Shown: one piece after another, positions 57,793-64,000 of the stretch | Layout of the letters: every line of letters begins with the position of its first letter | Numbering within the stretch: position 1 is the first letter of the stretch | Source of the DNA: DATBAT01 sp963824805 | GTDB taxonomy: Bacteria; Acidobacteriota; Terriglobia; Terriglobales; Acidobacteriaceae | NCBI GenBank assembly: GCA_963824805.1 | Contig: CAWGQZ010000067.1 | Location: 1-64,000 of the forward strand | Direction of reading: 5' to 3' | Length of the DNA stretch: 64,000 nucleotides | Made by a program: the position numbers and the translations under genes | Notes under the pieces: generated by a model | What the model was told of the DNA's origin: nothing | Database searches by the model: none | The model's input: the letters and a program-made list of their open reading frames with translations, nothing else

Positions 57793-59430
57793 TTGACCAG
57801 AAAATTGCTATTAGCCGCAGTCATCGCGCTGAGTTTTAACGCATTGGCGCAAAACAATTATCAAGAACTGAAGGTTGAGCCCATGGCTCATACTCCAACA
57901 TTTCGCGTCACTGTGGTCAGCCGCAGTGTGCAGGCGGTGAACTACAAACATCGCAGTGGAGCCAGCAAGGTAGACTTTATCGGCACTGCGCTGATGCCCG
58001 CCGCCAACGGCCAGGCGAAAGTTGAAAGTAAAAAGGGCTACACGGAAATCGAAGTGGAATTTGGCAACCTGGAAAAGCCGACCAGCTTTGGTGGGGAGTA
58101 TCTGACCTACATCCTGTGGGCGATTTCGCCCGAGGGGCGCGCGGTGAACCTCGGCGAAATTCTGGTGGGCGATAACAACCGAAGCAAGGTCGATGTCACG
58201 ACCGATCTTCAGGCTTTCGCGTTGGTGGTTACGGCAGAGCCTTACTATGCTGTACGGCAGCCGAGCAACGTCGTGGTGATCGAGAACGTGGTTCGAGCAG
58301 ACACCAAGGGAACCACCGAAGCGGTCGAGGCCAAGTATGAACTTCTGGAGCGCGGCGGATACATTCCGACCGGCTACAAGTTTGATCCGGTAGTTCTGAA
58401 TTCGAATTTACCGCTGGAATTTTTTGAGGCGCGCAATGCCATGCGCATCGCGCAATCCGAGGGAGCAGAAGCCTACGGTGGCGACAGCTATCAGAAAGCC
58501 AAGAAGTTGATGGACCAGGCCGACGGATATGCGACCCGGAAGCACATCGACAAGAAGCCGCTGATCGCAGTTTCCCGCGAGGCGGTGCAGACCGCGGAAG
58601 ATGCGCGCGCAATTGCGGTGAAGAAGATCGACGAAGAACGTCTGGCGAATGAACGCCAGAATGCTGCCGATGCCCAGGCGAAAGCTCAGGACCAGGCCGA
58701 CGATGCCACTCGCATGAAGGAACAAGCGCAGTCTGAGCAGGCGCGGGCGGAACTGGCCAAAGCTCAGGCAGAATCCGACACAGCAAGGGCACAGGCTGCC
58801 AAGGTCCAAGCCGAGTCTGATACGGCAAGAGCACAGGCTGATGCGAGCAAGGCCCAGATGGACGCGGACAAGGCGAAATCCGATATGGAAGCCAGCCAGG
58901 CGTCGTCGGCAAGCGCACTCTCCGCGGCCCAGGCGGATGCGGAAAGATCGCGCTTGGCGGCGCAGCAGGCAGAAGCTGACAAGGCTGCCATGCGTACGCG
59001 TTTGTCAGAACAATTGAACCGGATTCTTCAGACTCGCGACAGCGCACGTGGACTCATCGTCAGCATGTCGGACGTATTGTTCGACACGGGAAAATATTCA
59101 TTGAAGCCAGGAGCCCGCGAGAAGCTGGCCAAGGTTGCCGGAATTCTGATTGCTTATCCGGGACTCAACATCGAAGTCGGCGGATACACCGACAACGTAG
59201 GCGGCGATTCCATGAATCAAACTCTTTCGGAGAATCGCGCGGGCTCAGTGCGTGATTATCTGGTGCAACAGGGCGTAGCCACCAACTCGGTCAGCGCTAA
59301 GGGCTTCGGCAACACTTTGCCGGTAGCCTCTAACGGCAACTCATCGGGAAGACAGCAGAACCGCAGGGTGGAACTTTTGGTCTCTGGGGATGCGATCGGT
59401 ACCCCGGTCAACACGACTACCGGAAACTAG
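57793..59430 (+). CDS. OmpA-family peptidoglycan-associated protein with coiled-coil
   Basis: A 545-residue envelope protein starting at TTG with AAGGAG seven bases upstream; the signal is KLLLAAVIALSFNALAQ. After a beta-rich domain (about 30-220) comes a long helical repeat region in which QAESDTARAQAA recurs, predicted coiled-coil (about 275-420), then an OmpA C-terminal domain (DVLFDTGKYSLKPGAREKL, GGYTDNVGGDSMNQTLSENRA, GRQQNRRVELLVSG) that binds peptidoglycan. It would anchor the outer membrane to the wall. It lies about 300 bases after GH130, with its own promoter likely. Confidence 0.88.
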   Translation: MTRKLLLAAVIALSFNALAQNNYQELKVEPMAHTPTFRVTVVSRSVQAVNYKHRSGASKVDFIGTALMPAANGQAKVESKKGYTEIEVEFGNLEKPTSFGGEYLTYILWAISPEGRAVNLGEILVGDNNRSKVDVTTDLQAFALVVTAEPYYAVRQPSNVVVIENVVRADTKGTTEAVEAKYELLERGGYIPTGYKFDPVVLNSNLPLEFFEARNAMRIAQSEGAEAYGGDSYQKAKKLMDQADGYATRKHIDKKPLIAVSREAVQTAEDARAIAVKKIDEERLANERQNAADAQAKAQDQADDATRMKEQAQSEQARAELAKAQAESDTARAQAAKVQAESDTARAQADASKAQMDADKAKSDMEASQASSASALSAAQADAERSRLAAQQAEADKAAMRTRLSEQLNRILQTRDSARGLIVSMSDVLFDTGKYSLKPGAREKLAKVAGILIAYPGLNIEVGGYTDNVGGDSMNQTLSENRAGSVRDYLVQQGVATNSVSAKGFGNTLPVASNGNSSGRQQNRRVELLVSGDAIGTPVNTTTGN

Positions 59431-59607
59431 CAGCAGTCCCTCGCGGGTCGAAGCGCGTCCCGCTCTGTTATTCAAGGGCGGGGCCGCTTGACCATCCTCC
59501 CCCCAATCGTTTGACCTGACACCTAGGTAACCGTGCGCGAATAACCGCTTGAAAGTACGCTAGCTGGGCGCTGCATTCCACCTTACCGGCAATCCAACGG
59601 AGGATTC

Positions 59608-59994
59608 ATGACTAGACGCCTGCTTACAACTTTTGCCCTGATAGTGACGCTGGGTTGGGGAACCTCGTTCGTGCTGGCGAAGAACGATAAGGACAAGCAC
59701 AAAGGGCATCCCCACGCGAACCAGTTCTCCGACGACGACAAGGGATGGGACCGCCGCGATGGATACGAGTACCGCACCTACCGCGACGCTGACGGCCGGC
59801 CGCCAGGGTGGAACCGCGGCAAGAAGACAGGATGGGGCAATTGCGGGCTGCCCCCGGGGCAAGCCAAGAAATATGGGTGCCGCACCTACACTTACCAAGG
59901 GCGTCCTCACTATTACTACCAGGATGACGATGGGCGTGTGATTGTGCGGCGTCCTATGGTGGAGATCCATGGGAGTGTTGACATTGTGCGGTGA
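59608..59994 (+). CDS. Secreted small protein, Asp/Lys/Tyr-rich
   Basis: A 128-residue exported protein with signal MTRRLLTTFALIVTLGWGTSFVLA. The mature part is highly charged at the start (KNDKDKHKGHPHANQFSDDD), then GYEYRTYRDADGRPPGWN, GNCGLPPGQAKKYGCRTY and HYYYQDDDGRVIVRR. Two cysteines could form one disulphide. Resembles RcnB- or DUF-type small periplasmic proteins rich in P-G-W, but family not assigned. GGAGG lies upstream of the ATG. Confidence 0.75.
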   Translation: MTRRLLTTFALIVTLGWGTSFVLAKNDKDKHKGHPHANQFSDDDKGWDRRDGYEYRTYRDADGRPPGWNRGKKTGWGNCGLPPGQAKKYGCRTYTYQGRPHYYYQDDDGRVIVRRPMVEIHGSVDIVR

Positions 59995-60298
59995 AGTTTG
60001 CCGGCGGCCCAAAGTCTTGATCTTCCGTTCTAAAGCGACTTACGTCCTAAGTTGTATGGTGCCGCCCCTCGAAGCGTCGGTTTTAGGGAGCGACGACGAG
60101 TATTCCCTTATTTTTCATTCGGTTACGGGTTGATTGCAGGAAAATGCCCGGTTTTCCTCAACTTAGGGTACAATCACTGCGCGATTGAATTTAGCGGTTT
60201 CTTGCTTCCCGGTAACTCCGCTCCAAAGCGTGGCCCTGCCTGCAGAACTCCAGCGATCGTTCAACGCAACATTCAAGCAAAAAGGAACAAGTACGTAT
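59995..60298. other. Intergenic region with cold-shock leader
   Basis: About 304 bases. A TACAAT hexamer at 60169-60174 could be the -10 box for cspA, giving a leader of about 120 bases, typical of cold-shock genes; the -35 element is not clear. Confidence 0.4.
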
Positions 60299-60499
60299 AT
60301 GGAAACAGGAACAGTAAAGTGGTTTAACGATGCAAAGGGCTATGGTTTCATCAGCCGCCAGAACGGCGAAGATGTTTTCGTTCACTTCTCGGCGATTCAG
60401 GCAAGCGGATTCCGCAGCCTGCAAGAGGGCCAGCAAGTTCAGTTCGACGTAGTCAAAGGCCCCAAGGGCTGGCAAGCTGAGAATGTAAAGCCGGCGTAA
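60299..60499 (+). CDS. Cold-shock protein CspA family
   Basis: A 66-residue RNA chaperone with the OB-fold motifs GTVKWFNDAKGYGFISR (RNP1-type) and EDVFVHFSAIQ (RNP2-type). It binds single-stranded RNA and prevents secondary structure during cold. An AAGGA lies about twelve bases before the ATG. A long untranslated leader and an intrinsic terminator downstream indicate a single-gene unit. Confidence 0.96.
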   Translation: METGTVKWFNDAKGYGFISRQNGEDVFVHFSAIQASGFRSLQEGQQVQFDVVKGPKGWQAENVKPA

Positions 60500-60523
60500 G
60501 CCACTTTTACAATCCAAAGATCG

Positions 60524-60551
60524 GGCGGCCTTCGGGCCGCCTTTTCTATTT
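60524..60551 (+). terminator. Rho-independent terminator of the cold-shock gene
   Basis: Seven-base arms GGCGGCC and GGCCGCC with a TTCG tetraloop (60524-60541) followed by TTTTCTATTT, 25 bases past the stop. Confidence 0.93.
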
Positions 60552-60601
60552 GTGGAAGCTCCAAAGCTTAACCGCCGATTGCACAGATTACACAGAGAAG
60601 T

Positions 60602-63349
60602 TCATTGCTGCTGGTCGCGGATGAGGACTACGTCGGAGTCCACGTGACCGCGGACTACGGCTAGCTTGCTGCCGTCGGGCGACCAACGGAAGTCGTCGCC
60701 GATGTTTTCGGATTTGAAGTTGGTGATTTGCTTGCCGGCGGATCCGTCCAGGTTTTGTTGCCAGAGATTGTCGACGTTGCCGCTGCGAACCGCGTAGACA
60801 ACTGCTTTGCCGTCAGGGGTGAAGCGGACCGCACCGTGATGCTCGCGCTCGAATTTGATCAGCTTCTGCTGCTGTCCGGTTGCAATGTCGACCAGGGCGA
60901 GGTTTTCTTCGTGCTCTCCGGTGTGTTCCAGCGTGGCGAAGACGGCCAGTTTGCCGTCGGGAGAGATGTCGAAGCGGCTGGATACGGTCATGTCGGAGAG
61001 CGGTTGGGGAGTGCCCCCATCGGTGGAAACTTTGAAAAGCTTTCCACCGGCGGTGGTGTCGACGTAGAGGGCCAATTTTCCGTCTGGAGAGCAGACGGGG
61101 TAGTTCTGCAACTTTCCCTGGGTGAGTTGTTTTGCGTTTCCGCCATTTACGTCAGCGCGCCAGATGGTCTGGGTGGGCTGGCCTCCATGCAACGCCAGCG
61201 CAAAAACTATATTGCCGTCAGGACAGGAATTGGGCTGGCTGGGTAGGGCGCCCTGTTCGGCCATGAGCGCGGTTTTAGATCCGGATGCAGGATCTAACTG
61301 GCTGAGCATATATTGCTGGTCGACGATCAGGTTGTTGTCGCGTGTCCAGGTGAAGCCGCGAATCGGGGAGCCGTTGCTTACCTGCTGCGGCTCGCCGGGG
61401 GTTTTGGTGTTGGTGACGAACAGGTTCCATTGACTCTCGTTGAGAACGCTGACCAGAGCGCGACCGTCGGAGGAAATATTGAGGTCGGAGTAGTTGCTGA
61501 CGTCGCGGGTGATTGGAGTCGACTTGCCGTCGGGGTAAGAGACGTAAATGATCTGCTGGCGGGTGAAGTTGGATGCCTGGTCCTTGGAGAGAGCGAGCAG
61601 GCCGCGGCCGTCGGGCATCCAGAGCGGCCGGGCCAGGATAGAAGTTGGGGCGCTGAAGAAGACGCGCTGCTGGCCGCTAGCAACATCGACGGCGACCAAG
61701 CCGGTGAGCGCGTTGCCGGGCTGGGCGACGAAGCAGACGATGGTCTTGCCATCGGGGGACCATGTGGGCTCATAGAGAGCGTTCCCCCGCGGTCCGGTAG
61801 CCAAATCTTTTTGGTCGTTTCCTTCCAGCGAATGGATGACGAGCCGGTAGGTGTTGGGCGGATTGTTGAGGACGATGTAAGCGTACTGGCGGCCGTCGGG
61901 CGAGAAAGTGATGTTGGAGTCGATGTCGGTGATGAGTTTTTGCGGGGTGCCTCCGAGGACGGGAGCGCGGTAGAGGAAATCAAGCTCCTGGCTGCCGGTT
62001 TCGCTGCGCGCGAAATATAGATAGTTGCCATCGGCGGAGAAGCGCAGTCCCATGTAGTGAACCGGCTCGGCGGGAACTACCTGGGTGTTGCTGTTGGTGG
62101 GGACGTTACGCAGCCAGAGGCCTTCTTTTCCGTCTTCGTTTACAACGTTGAGAATGTATTTGCCGTCAGGTGAGATTGCGGCGAACGCAGCCTTGCCGGA
62201 GTCGGTGACTTTGGAGACGGCTATGTTTTGGAATGGAGCGGCGGCCTTGCGGTTAAGGAAAGCGTAGAGTCCGTAGGCTGCGGCGGCCAGGAGGGCGATG
62301 GCGATTAGGGCTGTCACTCCTACTCCTAGCTTGTTCTGGCGGGCAGCGGCCATGACCGAGGAGCTGCCGGTCGAGCCTGGCTCGAGTGCACGCGCGGGGG
62401 CGCCGGTTCCCACCCGGCTACCTGTCCCCACAGAGCTAATGCTTCGATTGGTTTCGCTGTCGCGCTTCAGGCGCTTCAGGTCGCCGCGGAGGTCGGCGGC
62501 GGTTTGATAACGAAGGTCGGGATCTTTTTCGAGGGCTTTGGCAATTATTTCCTCGAGTTTTGCGGGGAGCGCGGGATTGAGTTGGGCGGGCGGAGCGGGT
62601 TCACGGTCGAGGATCGCGCTGAAAATTACGGCGGAAGTTTTGCCGGGGAATGGCAGAGAGCCCGTTGCCATCTGGTAGAGAACGATTCCGGCGGAAAATA
62701 AGTCGCTGCGGGAATCGAGTTCTTCGCCGCGGGCTTGTTCGGGTGACATGTACGAAACTGTACCTACAGTACTCCCGGGATTGGTCAGGTGTCCGGGTCC
62801 GCCTTGGGTAACGACCGTTTCCATGGCATGGTCACGAGCACGGGTGAGCTTGGCTAATCCGAAGTCGAGGATCTTTGCCTGGCCGCGGGGGCTGATGAAG
62901 ATGTTGGCGGGCTTGATGTCACGATGGATGATGCCTTTAGCATGGGCAGCGTCCAAAGCATCGGCGAGCTGAATTCCAATTTCGAAAACCCGATCCAGGG
63001 GAAGCGCCGCGCCTGCCAGTTTGCGGTCGAGACTTTCTCCTTCGAGCAGCTCCATGGCAATGAAGGAGTTTCCGTCGGCAGTCTCTACCGCATAAATGGT
63101 GCAGATGCCTGGATGGTTGAGGGCCGAGGCGCTACGGGCCTCGAGCATGAAGCGGTCCAAGACCGCGGTTTCCCTGGCAAGCTCGGGCGGGAGGAATTTG
63201 AGGGCGACGCGGCGGCCCAATGTGAGATCTTCAGCTTCGTAGATTACGCCCATACCGCCACTGCCTAGCTGGCTGAGGATGCGATAGTGCGAGATGGTTT
63301 GGCCGATCACGGGGAAGTCCATCTTAAGTACGTTGGTGGGGTGGGTCAA
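60602..63349 (-). CDS. Serine/threonine protein kinase with TolB-like beta-propeller
   Basis: A 915-residue transmembrane kinase. The kinase domain begins near residue 18 with GSGGMGVIYEAEDLTLG, ALKFL, HRDIKPANIF (catalytic loop) and DFGLAK. A single span near residues 346-366 (GVGVTALIAIALLAAAAYGLY) places the C-terminal WD40/PD40 repeats outside (SPDGKYILNV, SADGNYLYFAR, SPDGRQYAYIV, SPDGKLALYVD repeats). This kinase-propeller layout is common in Acidobacteriota. Phosphorylation targets are unknown; the FHA protein at 15300 is a possible partner. Start MTHPTNVLKMDFP; an internal MDFPVIG is an alternative. Confidence 0.94.
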   Translation of the reverse strand: MTHPTNVLKMDFPVIGQTISHYRILSQLGSGGMGVIYEAEDLTLGRRVALKFLPPELARETAVLDRFMLEARSASALNHPGICTIYAVETADGNSFIAMELLEGESLDRKLAGAALPLDRVFEIGIQLADALDAAHAKGIIHRDIKPANIFISPRGQAKILDFGLAKLTRARDHAMETVVTQGGPGHLTNPGSTVGTVSYMSPEQARGEELDSRSDLFSAGIVLYQMATGSLPFPGKTSAVIFSAILDREPAPPAQLNPALPAKLEEIIAKALEKDPDLRYQTAADLRGDLKRLKRDSETNRSISSVGTGSRVGTGAPARALEPGSTGSSSVMAAARQNKLGVGVTALIAIALLAAAAYGLYAFLNRKAAAPFQNIAVSKVTDSGKAAFAAISPDGKYILNVVNEDGKEGLWLRNVPTNSNTQVVPAEPVHYMGLRFSADGNYLYFARSETGSQELDFLYRAPVLGGTPQKLITDIDSNITFSPDGRQYAYIVLNNPPNTYRLVIHSLEGNDQKDLATGPRGNALYEPTWSPDGKTIVCFVAQPGNALTGLVAVDVASGQQRVFFSAPTSILARPLWMPDGRGLLALSKDQASNFTRQQIIYVSYPDGKSTPITRDVSNYSDLNISSDGRALVSVLNESQWNLFVTNTKTPGEPQQVSNGSPIRGFTWTRDNNLIVDQQYMLSQLDPASGSKTALMAEQGALPSQPNSCPDGNIVFALALHGGQPTQTIWRADVNGGNAKQLTQGKLQNYPVCSPDGKLALYVDTTAGGKLFKVSTDGGTPQPLSDMTVSSRFDISPDGKLAVFATLEHTGEHEENLALVDIATGQQQKLIKFEREHHGAVRFTPDGKAVVYAVRSGNVDNLWQQNLDGSAGKQITNFKSENIGDDFRWSPDGSKLAVVRGHVDSDVVLIRDQQQ

Positions 63350-63706
63350 TGGATGGGGCGCCTGCTACCCAAGAGCCAATGGCAAACCCAAGGTCCCTCG
63401 GCTTTGCTCGGGATGACAGGCGGACAAAAATGCCCCTGGTCCTTGAACTTGGAGGCGCTCGGAGAGAGTGAGCGGTTCAGGATTCCCAGGGGGCTTGTTA
63501 GCTTCGTTCTGCCTAATGATATAGACGTCGAATCCGGGAAAAGGGCGTAAAGATTTCGTAAACACTGCGTAAAAGATTGTCAAGCAGCCACCAATGATTG
63601 CGTAGGCTGGCGTGTTTCTACCTGGGTGTGGCAGGCTCAACCTTGAGATTCCACCGACGGAATCATCGCGGTCGGAATCTGTGATCTCTGTGGTTGGGAT
63701 TTTCGC
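63350..63706. other. Intergenic region between a receptor 3' end and the kinase
   Basis: About 357 bases. Holds one copy of repeat B (63391-63418) in reverse orientation and the likely promoter of the kinase gene. Open frames here look random. Confidence 0.5.
63391..63418 (-). repeat. Dispersed repeat B, reverse orientation
   Basis: Reads AGGTCCCTCGGCTTTGCTCG then GGATGACA on the plus strand, the reverse complement of the copies at 5495 and 47211. Confidence 0.65.
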
Positions 63707-64000
63707 TCAATAGCGGAAGCGGTATTTCAGTTGAATCGAGATTTCTCTGGGGTTGATGTAGTGGGTGCCTCCGAAGGTGTTGCTGTTGTCCAGCAGGTAG
63801 CGGTGGTTGGTCAGGTTTAGTGCGGTCAGGCGGAATGACAATCTTTCTCCGAAGGATTTGCCCAAGGCAAGGTCGAACGTGGTGTGCGACGGCAGGTGGC
63901 TGGGGATATTTTCGCCTTCGCCGTCGAGGAAGCCAGAGCCGTAGCTGGTGTTGAAGTCTGCCGTGGCGCGCCAGGGTAGAGTGAAGTTGACGCCTGTCGA
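63707..64000 (-). CDS. TonB-dependent receptor, C-terminal end (runs off window)
   Basis: The last 97 residues of an outer-membrane receptor. Strands such as LPWRATADFNTSYGSGFLDG, HTTFDLALGKSFGERLSFRL and TALNLTNHRYLLDNSNTFG are followed by YINPREISIQLKYRFRY, ending in an aromatic residue as required for barrel insertion. The pattern GGTHYINPREI is usual near the end of these proteins. Ligand not known. Confidence 0.82.
   Translation of the reverse strand, partial: STGVNFTLPWRATADFNTSYGSGFLDGEGENIPSHLPSHTTFDLALGKSFGERLSFRLTALNLTNHRYLLDNSNTFGGTHYINPREISIQLKYRFRY

Overview
The window reads as the replication-origin neighbourhood of an Acidobacteriota chromosome (probably class Terriglobia). 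That placement is inferred from protein style: a serine/threonine kinase fused to TolB-like repeats, small secreted and zinc-ribbon proteins of a kind I associate with this phylum, an HAO-like octaheme cytochrome, and GC-rich palindromic intergenic repeats. I saw no tRNA, rRNA, CRISPR array, insertion sequence or prophage.

Layout. 1-8.6 kb: clpB N-terminus, hsp20, an RlmI-like rRNA methyltransferase, mnmG, a CADD/PqqC-fold protein and gyrA. 8.9-14.5 kb: a small zinc-binding protein, an octaheme hydroxylamine-oxidoreductase-like cytochrome with a heme-free polytopic membrane partner, a FabG-like reductase, and a TetR regulator sharing one operator with a GyrI-DUF899 fusion gene. 14.6-27.4 kb: secreted and metabolic genes (FHA/GAF/sigma-54 activator, Tat-exported TIM-barrel-like protein, GH16 glucanase, lactonase-like hydrolase, short UvrC homologue, PilZ-TonB fusion, aldehyde dehydrogenase, peroxiredoxin). 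27.5-34.1 kb: the classic origin cluster rpmH-rnpA-yidD-yidC-jag on the minus strand, divergent from dnaA-dnaN; DnaA-box-like sites lie between dnaA and dnaN. 34.4-45.2 kb: mscL, a lipoprotein, an HD-GYP/GAF/GGDEF-like/PilZ protein, cmk, a TetR-controlled DevBCA/MacB-type exporter and an outer-membrane barrel. 45.4-49.5 kb: two gene remnants, then rsmG-parA-parB (transcribed in that order on the minus strand) with a cluster of five parS-like sites upstream of parA. 49.7-64 kb: secreted proteins, a Crp/Fnr regulator, a GT4 glycosyltransferase coupled to a GH130 phosphorylase, an OmpA-family protein, cspA, a kinase-TolB protein and the C-terminus of a TonB-dependent receptor.

How parts work together. 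rnpA/yidD/yidC/jag serve tRNA processing and membrane-protein insertion beside the initiator and clamp genes. parAB with its parS cluster would mark the origin region for segregation. The HD-GYP and PilZ proteins point to cyclic-di-GMP signalling. The GT4-GH130 pair probably handles a mannose-containing glycan.

Data quality. At least eleven reading-frame breaks can each be repaired by one base (nine extra bases, two missing), including one in mnmG, which is usually intact. Such density suggests residual assembly indels more than true pseudogenes, so I give the repaired extents. Two other loci (45.4-45.9 kb and 50.3-51.0 kb) look like genuine gene remnants.
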